From Bremerella alba (GTDB lineage Bacteria > Planctomycetota > Planctomycetia > Pirellulales > Pirellulaceae): DNA of 64,000 nt. The stretch is from positions 186,001 to 250,000 of the forward strand of contig NZ_JABRWO010000007.1 in NCBI RefSeq assembly GCF_013618625.1. The letters are read 5' to 3'. This document shows positions 17,110 through 26,495 of the stretch, piece after piece (positions within the stretch are counted from its first letter, which is position 1; the number at the start of each line of letters is the position of its first letter). A program made the position numbers and the translations under genes. Below the pieces are notes generated by a model, which worked only from the letters and a program-made list of their open reading frames with translations, made no database searches and was not told the origin of the DNA.

Positions 17110-17462
17110 CCAGGCTTGGGCATCGCCAGACTATGAAGCACGAGGACGGCCCCCATCGAGATGAGTGCCCAGCCCAACCACTGCGGTGGCTTGATCGTCT
17201 TCTTGGCCGAGATGATATTCGAGTTTTCAGCGGCGGCAACAAAGGCTGTTGGCACTTCGCTGGGATCGGCCTTCTTCGAGTTGAACTGCTTGGTGAGAAA
17301 TTGACTCGCCTCTTGGGTCAGGGTCACCGAGTCGACCATGCGGAATTGAATACCCAGGGCGAGCAGTACAACTCCGATCATGAAATATTGATTGCGATTG
17401 ATTTCCACGGTCAGCTCCGCCGAATCGCTGAAAACTTGGTGTGTGGTGAAATTCGGACCCAA
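17106..17462 (-). CDS. Small membrane protein with two transmembrane helices
   Basis: 118 aa. Hydrophobic helices lie at about residues 27-42 (YFMIGVVLLALGIQF) and 93-111 (WLGWALISMGAVLVLHSLA). They are separated by about 50 polar residues that probably face the periplasm or cytoplasm as one loop. No family recognised. It is convergent with the uncertain frame to its left and divergent from the CheY-like gene. Confidence 0.65.
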   Translation of the reverse strand: MGPNFTTHQVFSDSAELTVEINRNQYFMIGVVLLALGIQFRMVDSVTLTQEASQFLTKQFNSKKADPSEVPTAFVAAAENSNIISAKKTIKPPQWLGWALISMGAVLVLHSLAMPKPG

Positions 17463-17731
17463 CGATCGGATCCGTTACTCTATTCTTCGAAACAAAAACG
17501 TGGCCAGTCTGAGCTTATCTGCCAAACCAAGGATCCTCGCTGCTGTATCGATTTCTCGGAACATAGGGGACGTAGCGAATTTTCCGACAAAGGGACCATG
17601 CTGGCTCGAAGAACTTCAATTCCACCGCATCACTCCGCGCTTGCTTCGGATCCTTGACCTATCCATATAAGGAGCGTGCAGGGACAAACCTTGCGTGTCG
17701 GTAATATTTTTCCAAGCTGGACAGAGTAACC

Positions 17732-18127
17732 ATGAGCACATCCAATCCATCACGTGGCCGCGTGCTTGTTTGTGACGATTCGATGTTGATGCGCAAACTT
17801 GTCATCGATTCGCTGACAGAAGACGGCTGGACGCTCGCCGGCGAAGCGCAGAATGGCAAGGAAGCCTGTGAAATGTACCAGCAACTGAAACCGGATGCCG
17901 TGACCATGGATATTGTCATGCCGGAGCATGACGGCATTTACGGGCTTCAGCAGATCATGGACCATGACCCCAACGCCAAAGTTGTCATGGTGAGTGCATT
18001 GAATCAGACCTCGCTGGTCGCCGAATCGGTGCGAAAAGGGGCTCAGGACTTTATGGTCAAGCCGTTTATGCCCGAGCAGCTGCAAGAAACGATGCGGCGA
18101 CTTATTGATGCCAATCTGCAGGCCTAA
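17732..18127 (+). CDS. CheY-like single-domain response regulator
   Basis: 131-aa stand-alone receiver domain. The acidic pocket is D15/D16, the phosphoacceptor D60 (AVTMDIVMPEHDG), with S88 and K110 in the conserved switch and lysine positions. No output domain, so it must act by protein contact, as CheY does at the flagellar motor or as a phosphate shuttle. No kinase gene is adjacent. The TMDIVMPEHDGI motif is close to chemotaxis-type receivers, and a cheV gene lies about 39 kb away in this window. Confidence 0.92.
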   Translation: MSTSNPSRGRVLVCDDSMLMRKLVIDSLTEDGWTLAGEAQNGKEACEMYQQLKPDAVTMDIVMPEHDGIYGLQQIMDHDPNAKVVMVSALNQTSLVAESVRKGAQDFMVKPFMPEQLQETMRRLIDANLQA

Positions 18128-18332
18128 TTCCTGTCGATCCCATCTTCATACGGGCAAACTTCGGCGGAAATCGGAAAATCTTATCCACGCTTGTGTCTTG
18201 CGAGCGAGGAAAATACGCGAAGAAAGCGTCGGCAATTGAGGCCGATAGACGAGTTGTGGCGTTGGTTAAACGTCGCAAATCGGCTAGTCTTACGGAATTG
18301 CAAGCATCGCAATCATCGCGCGGAATAGATGT

Positions 18333-21300
18333 ATGGCCCCCGGCGTCCATGAGCCCACCATCCGAGAGCACGACGACGAACTAAGTAACCTGTCGTCGTC
18401 GAGCTTTATTGGCCTGGTATTGACGCAATTCTTGGGTGCCGCGAACGACAACATTTTTCGTTGGTTCGCAATCGGCATCGGCAAAGAACAACAACCTGAA
18501 CACGTGGGTACCATCCTGATGGCCGGTACGGCGTGCATGGTTGCCCCATACCTGATTTTTGCGCCGCACGCCGCATTCTTTGCCGATCGCTACAGCAAGC
18601 GAAGTGTGATTATTTGGTGCAAAATTGCTGAAATTGTGATCATGATGCTCGGGATCATGCTCGCCTGGAGCGGGCAGCTCTTCTGGCTGTTCAGCGTGGT
18701 CTTCTTTCTCGGCGCACAAAGCGCCATGTATGGGCCTGCGAAACTTGGCGCCATCCCAGAGATACTTAAGACAAAGCATATTTCGTCGGCCAATGGGATC
18801 ATCGGTCTCGCGACGGTGGTAGCTACAGCCCTGGGAACCGTCGTAGGGAATTTGCTGAGCGACTGGACTCACCAGGGAGAGACCAACCTCTGGCTGGCCG
18901 GACTGATTATGGTCGGGTTCGCTGCGGTCGGAATTGGGACCAGCTTGTGGATACAAAATCTTCCGAGCAATCAGCCGAATCTTAAGTTCCCCTGGAATCC
19001 TTTCCGCAGCGTGGTCAAGGATCTCAAAGAACTTCGGGCTAACAAGGCCATTTTTTACGTAGCGATGGGCAGCGCGTTCTTCTGGACGTTGGCTGCGCTG
19101 GCGCAGCTGAATATCGACCAGTTCGCAGCCGAAAGCGGCACCACGACCCAAGCCGACGTAGGACCATTACTCGCCGTGCTTGTCGTAGGAACCGCGGTGG
19201 GATGTATCTTGGCTGGATACTGGTCGCAAGGACACGTCGAGATGGGGATCCTCCCGCTCGGGGCGACTGGATTGGCCATTTGCTCGTTCCTACTATTCAT
19301 CTGCCCTTCTCCGATTGTCGGTGCTGATGGTCACTGGAACTTCGTATTCTTTGTGGCCAGTTCCCTGCTCTTTTTGATGGGGTTATCGGCTGGACTGTTT
19401 GAGGTGCCACTGGCTTCCTTCCTGCAACATCGAGCTCCGGCTGAAAAACGTGGCACAATCTTAGCCGCCACTAATTTCATCACCTTTGGTGGCATCCTGG
19501 TTATTTCTGTGGTGTTTTCGATTCTTCGGACACCGGTGTACGAAGGCAATGTCAACAATGTCGAGCAAGTTGCTGAACTAGAGATCTCGCCTGAATTTTC
19601 AAAGCAAGTCGCCCAGCAAACTCAGCAGCTCCGCGCCGATATCATCGCAGGCAAGAAGTACGACTCACCGTTAAACATCGCGAAATCGATCGCGTCAGAC
19701 AAAGACGAGCAGACCTACGCGTTTGCGTCGCTGCTGATGACCCAATTGCATCAGGCCTTCTCCGATCAAAACCCGATTGATCGGAGTGAAATCATCGACA
19801 AGTATCCCGAGTACAAACAACTTGTCGCCGAGATCTACTTTCAAGCGACCAATTTGCCGCTACTCAGTTCGCGTCAAATCTTCTTTCTCTGCGGTGTCGT
19901 TACCATTCCGATTTTGTTCTACATCCTGTACTTACTTCCGCAGAACTCACTGCGATTCCTTGTTTGGCTGGCCAGCGAATCCTTCTATCGCATTCGGGTG
20001 CATGACCGCGAGAACCTGCCTGCGGAAGGGGGGGCACTGTTAGTCTCGAATCACGTTTCGTGGCTCGACGGGGTGCTGTTAATGCTCACCAGCAGCCGAC
20101 CGGTTCGCATGTTGGTCTGGGGTGGGAACTTCAAAAGTGAATGGTTCCGCAAATTTGTCGAGTACCACGGTGCCATCCTTATCGACAAAGGCCCCAAAGG
20201 CATTCAGAAGGCGCTTCAACGAGGACGAGAAGCGATCGAGAACGGGGAACTGGTTTGCGTTTTTGCCGAGGGAGGCATCACGCGAAGTGGACAAATCCAA
20301 GGCTTCAAACCAGGCCTCTTGAAAATGGTGGAAGGAACTTCCGCCCCGGTCGTGCCAGTCTTTATCGACGAACTCTGGGGGAGTATCTTTACATTCAGCG
20401 ACGGAAAGTTCTTCTGGAAACTTCCTCGCAGTTGGCAGACCCCCATCTCCATTCATTTCGGCGAGCCTATCGACCCGCCTTACGGCATTCATGTCATCCG
20501 CCAGGCCGTCCAGCAGCTAGGAGCGATCGCCTTCGAGCGACGAGTTGAACGCGTGATTCCCCCAGCCAAAACTCTTCTTCGTGTTTGCAAACGTCGGCTA
20601 TTCATGACCAAGGTGGCTGACTCGACCGGCGTCGACCTGACCGGCGGCGTCTTCCTGACGCGCATCCTGGTACTCCGTCGATTGCTCAAGCGACATATCC
20701 TCCGTTCACCTGCCGAAGAACAGTACGTGGGGGTCTTGTTGCCTCCGTCGGTCGCTGGTGCTGCGGTCAACGGAGCCTTGGCCCTCGATCACCGCATTGC
20801 CGTCAACTTGAACTACACGACGAGCAACGAAGTGATGAACCACTGCATTAACAAATGCGGTATCAAGTCGGTGCTGACCAGTCGCCGCTTCATGGAGAAG
20901 TTCAACTGGGACCTCGATTGCGAAGTGGTCTATCTTGAAGATCTGAAAGACAAGCCTACCCTCTGGGACAAAATAAGCTGTGCGTTCACGTCCTTTGTGA
21001 TCCCTAGCTGGGTGCTGGATCGCACGTACGGACTGAACAAGATTGGGCCAGACGATACCCTCACCGTCATCTTTACGTCTGGGTCGACCGGTGTCCCCAA
21101 AGGCGTGCAGTTGACCAACGCGAACATTTCGTCCAACGTTCAGGCAATTCAACAGATGGTGCATCTGAATCGCCAAGACGTGATTGTCGGTGTCCTGCCG
21201 TTCTTCCATTCGTTTGGCTACACCGTCACGCTATGGACGATGTTTGGTATCGACGTGAAGTCGGCCTACCACTTCAGTCCCCTAGAACCCAAGGTGATCG

Positions 21301-22181
21301 GCAATCTTACCAAGAAGCACCGCGGTACCGTGATCTTAGTGACGCCTACATTCCTCCGCAGCTACTTACGCCGCGTTGATAAGGAAGACTTCGCGACCTT
21401 AGAAATCGTGGTTGCCGGTGCCGAGAAGTTGCCCATTGACCTGTGCGAATCGTTCGAGCAAAAGTTTGGTGTCCGACCCGTCGAAGGCTACGGGGCAACC
21501 GAACTTTCGCCGTTGGTCTCCGTGAACATTCCCCCGGCCCGCTCGGTTGATAACTTCCAGATCGACCGCAAGGAAGGAACCGTGGGACGTCCGATTCCCA
21601 ACGTTGCCGCGAAAATCATCGACCTCGATACGGGAGAAGAAAAAGGGGTCAATGAACCCGGCATGCTCTATATCACCGGACCCAACGTCATGCAGGGCTA
21701 CCTGGATCAACCTGAAGAAACCGCCGAAGTCCTTAACGACGGCTGGTACAAAACAGGCGACGTGGCACTGATCGACGAAGACGGCTTTTTGAAAATCACC
21801 GGTCGAGTAAGTCGCTTCTCAAAAATCGGTGGCGAAATGATCCCGCACGTTCGGATCGAAGAAGCAATCGAGCAGATTCTCGGCCCGAACGAGTGCGAAG
21901 AACTAGCGGTTGCCGTCACTGCCGTCGAGCATCCCACCAAAGGGGAACGCATCGTGGTTGTCCACACGCCCCTTCCGCTTACCCCTCAGGATGTCTGCCA
22001 GCGATTAAAGCAAGCTGGCCTACCGAACCTATTCATTCCATCCACCGAGAGCTTCATGGAAGTGGAAAAGATTCCGATTCTCGGTACCGGCAAGCTCGAC
22101 CTGAAAGAGCTCAAGGAAATCGCTACGACGCGATTCGCCGACAACGCCTCGGCTGCGTCTTCTCAGAGCGAGTCGAATTAG
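18333..22181 (+). CDS. LplT-PlsC-Aas fusion: lysophospholipid transporter / acyltransferase / acyl-ACP synthetase
   Basis: 1282-aa inner-membrane protein combining three activities for lysophospholipid salvage. An MFS domain (about residues 20-440) is similar to LplT, starting near FIGLVLTQFLGAANDNIFRW. Its last helices are split by a soluble insertion of about 110 residues (about 408-515). The PlsC-type acyltransferase begins near 545 with NHVSWLDG (HX4D, about 572) and has FAEGGITRSG and GFKPGLLKM. The AMP-binding synthetase has FTSGSTGVPKG at about 913, GYGATELSP and YKTGDVALIDEDG. In E. coli, LplT and Aas are separate neighbouring proteins that flip and reacylate lysophosphatidylethanolamine. 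The fusion supports the same pathway. The stop overlaps the convergent gene by 4 bp. Confidence 0.92.
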   Translation: MAPGVHEPTIREHDDELSNLSSSSFIGLVLTQFLGAANDNIFRWFAIGIGKEQQPEHVGTILMAGTACMVAPYLIFAPHAAFFADRYSKRSVIIWCKIAEIVIMMLGIMLAWSGQLFWLFSVVFFLGAQSAMYGPAKLGAIPEILKTKHISSANGIIGLATVVATALGTVVGNLLSDWTHQGETNLWLAGLIMVGFAAVGIGTSLWIQNLPSNQPNLKFPWNPFRSVVKDLKELRANKAIFYVAMGSAFFWTLAALAQLNIDQFAAESGTTTQADVGPLLAVLVVGTAVGCILAGYWSQGHVEMGILPLGATGLAICSFLLFICPSPIVGADGHWNFVFFVASSLLFLMGLSAGLFEVPLASFLQHRAPAEKRGTILAATNFITFGGILVISVVFSILRTPVYEGNVNNVEQVAELEISPEFSKQVAQQTQQLRADIIAGKKYDSPLNIAKSIASDKDEQTYAFASLLMTQLHQAFSDQNPIDRSEIIDKYPEYKQLVAEIYFQATNLPLLSSRQIFFLCGVVTIPILFYILYLLPQNSLRFLVWLASESFYRIRVHDRENLPAEGGALLVSNHVSWLDGVLLMLTSSRPVRMLVWGGNFKSEWFRKFVEYHGAILIDKGPKGIQKALQRGREAIENGELVCVFAEGGITRSGQIQGFKPGLLKMVEGTSAPVVPVFIDELWGSIFTFSDGKFFWKLPRSWQTPISIHFGEPIDPPYGIHVIRQAVQQLGAIAFERRVERVIPPAKTLLRVCKRRLFMTKVADSTGVDLTGGVFLTRILVLRRLLKRHILRSPAEEQYVGVLLPPSVAGAAVNGALALDHRIAVNLNYTTSNEVMNHCINKCGIKSVLTSRRFMEKFNWDLDCEVVYLEDLKDKPTLWDKISCAFTSFVIPSWVLDRTYGLNKIGPDDTLTVIFTSGSTGVPKGVQLTNANISSNVQAIQQMVHLNRQDVIVGVLPFFHSFGYTVTLWTMFGIDVKSAYHFSPLEPKVIGNLTKKHRGTVILVTPTFLRSYLRRVDKEDFATLEIVVAGAEKLPIDLCESFEQKFGVRPVEGYGATELSPLVSVNIPPARSVDNFQIDRKEGTVGRPIPNVAAKIIDLDTGEEKGVNEPGMLYITGPNVMQGYLDQPEETAEVLNDGWYKTGDVALIDEDGFLKITGRVSRFSKIGGEMIPHVRIEEAIEQILGPNECEELAVAVTAVEHPTKGERIVVVHTPLPLTPQDVCQRLKQAGLPNLFIPSTESFMEVEKIPILGTGKLDLKELKEIATTRFADNASAASSQSESN

Positions 22182-23245
22182 CGACGCAGTTCTGCAAAAC
22201 GCTTCCGAGGGATCGCCCCCAAGGAACTGGAAGCGGCGTCCTCTTCCGGCACCGCCGGTTCGATAGGACGCAAGGCTACTTGCTCAGGCTGCTTCGGCAA
22301 CAAAGCCGGCTCTCGAACCGGTGCCGCTGCGAGCGGCAGTGGCTCATCGTCAGGCGTATTATCGAATTGCTGCTGGACTCCACGTTCGGCAACCACCTTG
22401 CGCTGGTACACGCGTGTCACGACCTCGCCAAACTGCTTACGAACCGTTGGGTCGACTTTCTGTAAACGCGAGACCATGTTGTGCATTCCAGTGACGTTGT
22501 CTTCTGCGTTTCGTGAGATCTTCCCGATGAAAGACGACGTCTCGGCAAAGTTATAGTCAGCCGTCTTGCCAATCAGCGGATGAAGTGTGCGAGCCAGAAA
22601 ATCAGCCCCACGACTTTCAAATTTGACGAAGACATCCAGGCGATTCGAGACGAATGTCTGGCCCTGAGCCGCTTTGGTATAGCCTGACTGAAGCACGAGC
22701 ACGCAGTTGGCTACGATCTTGGTGGGTGCCAGCGGCCCTTCGTAATATCCCTGGGCGAAGAAGATGTTTGTTTCGCCATCGGCATAGACGATATCCACAT
22801 TGCTAACAGTGCCGGCGCCATCATTCGCATGAAAGGTTGTGGGGCTTACCCGCTGCACATGAACACTGGTAATCCCCATCAGTTCCCAGATGTTGACGAC
22901 CACTTCCGGATAGCTAACCAGAAATGCGTATATTTCTGGATCACAATCGATCACCTGCACCGGTAGTCGTCGAAAGATGCTCGGATCTTTGACAACCTGA
23001 GATACGCGATTTTGATCCTGAGGTCGCAACTGTGAAAAGGGAATCTTGCGCAGCGCGTCCTGCTTTTCTTCACGACCGAAACTGACTAACTCAGCCTCCG
23101 GTTCGTCGGCTTTGAGCGGCGACACTTGTAGCAATCCCAGTACAAGAACGACTCCCGCAATGCACATCCAAGAGCGCAAAATCGATTCGAGAAGACAAGT
23201 TGGGTTGGATGAATTTCGGATTATCGGCATGCAAGCATTCCCCAT
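22178..23245 (-). CDS. Exported protein of unknown function
   Basis: 355 aa with an N-terminal signal or anchor (SWMCIAGVVLVLGLLQVSPL, cleavage near KADEP). The middle 200 residues are one ordered domain (VQVIDCDPEIYAFLVSYPEV, TFHANDGAGTVSNVDIVYAD, IFFAQGYYEGP). They are followed by helices (ISRNAEDNVTGMHNMVSRL) and a Pro/Glu-rich C-terminal tail of about 70 residues. No known family recognised; it looks lineage-specific. It is convergent with the LplT-Aas fusion, sharing 4 bp at the stop codons. Confidence 0.75.
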   Translation of the reverse strand: MGNACMPIIRNSSNPTCLLESILRSWMCIAGVVLVLGLLQVSPLKADEPEAELVSFGREEKQDALRKIPFSQLRPQDQNRVSQVVKDPSIFRRLPVQVIDCDPEIYAFLVSYPEVVVNIWELMGITSVHVQRVSPTTFHANDGAGTVSNVDIVYADGETNIFFAQGYYEGPLAPTKIVANCVLVLQSGYTKAAQGQTFVSNRLDVFVKFESRGADFLARTLHPLIGKTADYNFAETSSFIGKISRNAEDNVTGMHNMVSRLQKVDPTVRKQFGEVVTRVYQRKVVAERGVQQQFDNTPDDEPLPLAAAPVREPALLPKQPEQVALRPIEPAVPEEDAASSSLGAIPRKRFAELRR

Positions 23246-23403
23246 AGGCTTCGCGATGGCTGAGATGGCCTTACCCTTAAATCGGTTGAATCGCTATGAT
23301 CGCCACAATCATTCTTAGATTCCTAAACCGAACGAAGTGCTAGCGTTTGCTGGATTCCGGCAAATACCGCTTCAAAGAGCCGTTCCCTCGCTAAATTCAA
23401 TCC

Positions 23404-24609
23404 ATGGAAAAACCAACCGAGAGCCAACTTCGCCCCATTAAAACCACGGCGATTCTGCTGGGTATGCTGCTAGCGGCGTCGGTTGGATTCAGCATCCTGA
23501 CAACGTGGGTTTGGCTGCCGGAGCGCATGGATGAATTAGTTTTGAACGCCCCCGAGTCTGAGATTGGGGTGAGAATGGAGAACGCTCTGAAGAACTCTTC
23601 GACTCCCTATCAAGATATCGCTCGTTGGATGGGCTCGAACCGAACCGTCCTCGCCTTGGAAGCGTCGCACCAGATGCAGCTCCGGATCGACCAACTTCAG
23701 GCCCAGCCTGGATTAGCCATTGCCGACCAGGCACATCGCCTAGCCCAGGCATTAAAAGAAGAACTGCCCAACTATCAGCAGCCAACTCGCAGCCGCGTGT
23801 ATCGCATGGCAAGTCAGATGTCCAACTGGGACCTGGGAACGTCCTCGCCAGAGCAAGGGCCGTTTCTTTTAGCGATAGAGGATATTCTTCGTGAGAGTAG
23901 TCCACCGTCTCCCTCGGCTCATCTGGCAGCCAGCGACCAGATGGTGCTGGATTACCTGAAAAGCACCCAACCTAGCGATACTGCGATGGAAAGTTCAGCC
24001 AATTTCAGTCGCTTAGGTGATGTCGACTTGCGCGGAGGACTCCCATGGAAACAGCAATCGATACCAGGCGATATCCACCACTCGATCGGGTCTCTTCCCA
24101 AGCAACAGGGGCATGTCCACAAAGACGCAGAGGTACTTCGAGCCAATCGGCGCGTCGCAATCGATCAGCCGCTGAAGTTACCCACCATGACAGAAAGTCC
24201 GAAACAGCTTCCGCTTGGTCCCCGCGTGACAGAGTCGCTTCCCGACTTAAGTCGTCTCACCACGCTTGAGATTATGTGGAAGTTGCATCTACAAAATACG
24301 CGCATGGTACAGCATGCTAGAGAAACACTTATGTCGCGAAACTTCAACGCAGATGACTTAGAACTTGCGACAAGACTTACCCACCCTGATGTAGCCCAAC
24401 GCCTACAGCTCGTTCGAGAACTTCCCGTCATGCCTCGGGATGATCGGACTCACTGGCTTTACTACATGACCAAAGACCCAGATGAGGGGGTCAGGTATAG
24501 TGCCGTGGCTGCTCTTTTAACATCAAGCGACCCACGGCTGCTAAGACGCTTGAAAGCGGACATGGCAACAGATTCCAGTCCGCGAGTTCAAGCATTAATT
24601 CGAAGATAG
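23404..24609 (+). CDS. Membrane-anchored protein with C-terminal HEAT-like repeat
   Basis: 401 aa. One transmembrane helix at about residues 14-34 anchors an extracytoplasmic domain. The N-terminal third is helical (YQDIARWMGSNRTVLALEAS), the middle is low-complexity and polar, and the C-terminus (about 300-400) has HEAT-like helices: ATRLTHPDVAQRLQLVRELP, DPDEGVRYSAVAALLTSSDP and LLRRLKADMATDSSPRVQ. The scaffold probably binds another envelope protein. Function unknown. The hairpin at 24606-24632 separates it from the convergent gene. Confidence 0.72.
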   Translation: MEKPTESQLRPIKTTAILLGMLLAASVGFSILTTWVWLPERMDELVLNAPESEIGVRMENALKNSSTPYQDIARWMGSNRTVLALEASHQMQLRIDQLQAQPGLAIADQAHRLAQALKEELPNYQQPTRSRVYRMASQMSNWDLGTSSPEQGPFLLAIEDILRESSPPSPSAHLAASDQMVLDYLKSTQPSDTAMESSANFSRLGDVDLRGGLPWKQQSIPGDIHHSIGSLPKQQGHVHKDAEVLRANRRVAIDQPLKLPTMTESPKQLPLGPRVTESLPDLSRLTTLEIMWKLHLQNTRMVQHARETLMSRNFNADDLELATRLTHPDVAQRLQLVRELPVMPRDDRTHWLYYMTKDPDEGVRYSAVAALLTSSDPRLLRRLKADMATDSSPRVQALIRR

Positions 24610-24632
24610 TGTGCCTGTTAACAGGACACTAT
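24606..24632. terminator. Shared hairpin between convergent genes
   Basis: ATAGTGT / ACACTAT outer arms enclose CCTG-TTAA-CAGG with one bulged G. It starts in the stop codon of the left gene and ends 5 bp before the stop of the right gene. No long T run, so it may act only partly as a terminator in either direction. Confidence 0.5.
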
Positions 24633-24636
24633 GAAT

Positions 24637-24939
24637 TTAGTGGGTCAACTTGCTAAGCATTTCCATCGCTTGCTTCGCTCGGCCAACGCCGCCGATCGTG
24701 TCCACAAATTCCTTTGCCGTCATCAAATCATCGGCAGTGATTTTGCCACTTTTTGTGGGACCATTTGCTTTTCTTTTGTCCATCGACTTGATGGTGCTCA
24801 CATACTGTGGCGTTACATCCTTGTAGCCGGCTTTCTTCAAAGCGTCCGCTACTACGGTAGGCGATGCTTCGGGGTTATCTTGTTGGAAATTTCGAATCGC
24901 ATCTGCTTTTGATGGTTTGTTGGTAGCTCGTTTTGCCAT
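24637..24939 (-). CDS. Small basic helical protein, unknown
   Basis: 100 aa from ATG 24939 (MAKRATNKPSKAD); the frame extends seven codons further upstream but this start gives a Lys/Arg-rich N-terminus typical of nucleic-acid-binding proteins. The core AIRNFQQDNPEASPTVVADA and GYKDVTPQYVSTIKSMDKRK looks like a winged or three-helix DNA-binding unit. A second helical pair, TADDLMTAKEFVDTIGGVG and KQAMEMLSKL, follows. It could be a chromosome- or RNA-associated protein; no family was named. Confidence 0.65.
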   Translation of the reverse strand: MAKRATNKPSKADAIRNFQQDNPEASPTVVADALKKAGYKDVTPQYVSTIKSMDKRKANGPTKSGKITADDLMTAKEFVDTIGGVGRAKQAMEMLSKLTH

Positions 24940-25423
24940 GCTTAGTACTTTAACTTCCAATAGTTCAATCTATGACGTTTTCAGTATGCCTCGCCCAAGG
25001 CCCAATCTTAGTCTAGACCCACATTTCCTAATCGTCGACTTGTGTTTATCTAGAATGCTGACAAACCGCAATGAACTAGCAATCTAGGAGTCATTCGGGG
25101 CGCTACTTCACACTGACTTGAGTTGCAGGTGAAGTGTAGTTCCTTACTATATCGCTTTCATGTACATAGGACACCCTCGTGCTATACCTCGTAGCCACTT
25201 TCGCCCATGAAAGAAAAACAATTGTCCTATTTACCTAAAACACGCATATCACTTAACTCTTTTGGGTAATCCGCTCGTCGTCAAAAGCAGGCCCCCCGAA
25301 GCGTTAAACAGGGCGCACAGTTTGGGTGGTTTGACGACCATGGGAAGAACATCAGAACAAGACCCCACTCTTACGAGTGGCCAGACAGTCATTGAAAACT
25401 GCGTCTGATACGAAAGAAAAAAG
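24940..25423. other. Gene-free AT-richer stretch between the small basic protein and tRNA-Leu
   Basis: 484 bp with no coding frame worth calling. Near its right end CCACTC-TTAC-GAGTGG (25365-25380) and a longer imperfect stem just right of it lie downstream of the minus-strand tRNA-Leu and may end its transcript. A T-rich run (CACTTTTTTCTTT read on the minus strand) directly follows the tRNA. Confidence 0.5.
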
Positions 25424-25505
25424 TGGGGATGACAGGAATTGAACCTGCACTCCTTGCGGAACTAGATCCTAAATCTAGCGCGTCTGCCAGTTTCGCCACA
25501 TCCCC
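25424..25505 (-). tRNA. tRNA-Leu (anticodon TAG)
   Basis: 82-nt class II tRNA on the minus strand. Acceptor stem GGGGATG/CATCCCC with discriminator A; anticodon stem CTAGA/TCTAG with loop TTTAGGA, giving anticodon TAG. There is a long variable arm (TTCCGCAAGGAGT) and T arm GCAGG-TTCAATT-CCTGT. CCA is not encoded. Confidence 0.96.
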
Positions 25506-25684
25506 TGGCAACCCAAAACAACGCGTTTTTAACCGCGTCTTGGGTGAAGATCACAAGTATATCATCTCGAATGCGGATTTGGCAACGTGGCCCCTCTTGG
25601 GTATTTGCGATCAAGATGCGAAAACGGAACTTCAGCACACTCCATTGCATTTCCTTTGTAAGGTCTTTAACAAGCCAAGTAAGC

Positions 25685-26350
25685 ATGTCTGAATTAAATG
25701 CGGTCGTTTTCGACATGGACGGTACCATCTTGAATACTGAGATGCTCTACCCCCAGGTTTCTACTGAAATCCTTCGTCGCCGAGGCCTCTCGTTAACGAA
25801 AGATCTTACCGATGCGATGATGGGCCGACCGGCTCCTAAAGCGTTTCAAGTCATGATTGACTGGCACGATTTGGCCGATTCCATCGAGACGCTCCACCAA
25901 GAGTCGGAAGATATTTTCGCTGACATCCTGGAAACGTCCCTCGGACTTATGCCTGGTTTTACCGAGTTGTTTAAATCGATCCTGGAAGCCAAATACCCTG
26001 TCGCCGTATGTACCAGTGCACGGCGAGATACAGCGATCGACTTATTAGGTCGCTTCAACATCACACCTGAACTTCAATTTGTGATTGGCGGCGATGAAGT
26101 AGAGCATGGCAAGCCCCATCCAGAAATCTACTTAGCAGCGGCAGATCGTCTGGAGCTTTCACCCAGCGAAATTGTGGTCTTTGAGGATAGCCATACCGGC
26201 TGCAAAGCTGCCATCGACGCCGGCACGCACGCCATTGCGGTACCAGGCGACCACAGCCGCGAACATTTATTTGATGGTGCGCAATTCGTGGCTGAATCGT
26301 TACACGACCAACGTATCTTCGAACAACTTGCTATTCGATTTCCTACCTAA
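25685..26350 (+). CDS. HAD-superfamily phosphatase (beta-phosphoglucomutase-like subfamily)
   Basis: 221-aa cytoplasmic HAD hydrolase. Motif I VVFDMDGTILNTE carries the nucleophile and general acid aspartates. Motif II is VCTSARRD, motif III GKPHPEIY and motif IV VVFEDSHTGCKAA. The cap between motifs I and II is helical (type C1), as in beta-phosphoglucomutase, sugar-phosphate and pseudouridine-5'-phosphate phosphatases; the substrate cannot be decided. The ATG at 25685 fits the domain start exactly; the frame extends upstream into the tRNA leader region and is not coding there. Confidence 0.9.
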   Translation: MSELNAVVFDMDGTILNTEMLYPQVSTEILRRRGLSLTKDLTDAMMGRPAPKAFQVMIDWHDLADSIETLHQESEDIFADILETSLGLMPGFTELFKSILEAKYPVAVCTSARRDTAIDLLGRFNITPELQFVIGGDEVEHGKPHPEIYLAAADRLELSPSEIVVFEDSHTGCKAAIDAGTHAIAVPGDHSREHLFDGAQFVAESLHDQRIFEQLAIRFPT

Positions 26351-26495
26351 TTATTTCTCTGCGATGCATCGCGATATCTAAGCTTTCCAGAAGTCGATTG
26401 ACGAAGATGCGCGCCCCCCTATAAACTGAGTGGGTGCGACCCCCAAAATGCACAGTGTCGGACACTGCTCCCCCCCGCAATAAAGGATTGACGCG

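Noticed and set aside
18381-19151. 256-codon frame antisense to the LplT-Aas fusion
   Set aside because: Shadow of a gene with unambiguous conserved motifs.
26453-26467. CAGTGTC-G-GACACTG palindrome upstream of the nucleotidyltransferase gene
   Set aside because: Seven-base arms only, no recognisable promoter around it and no candidate regulator; kept as an observation, not a feature.
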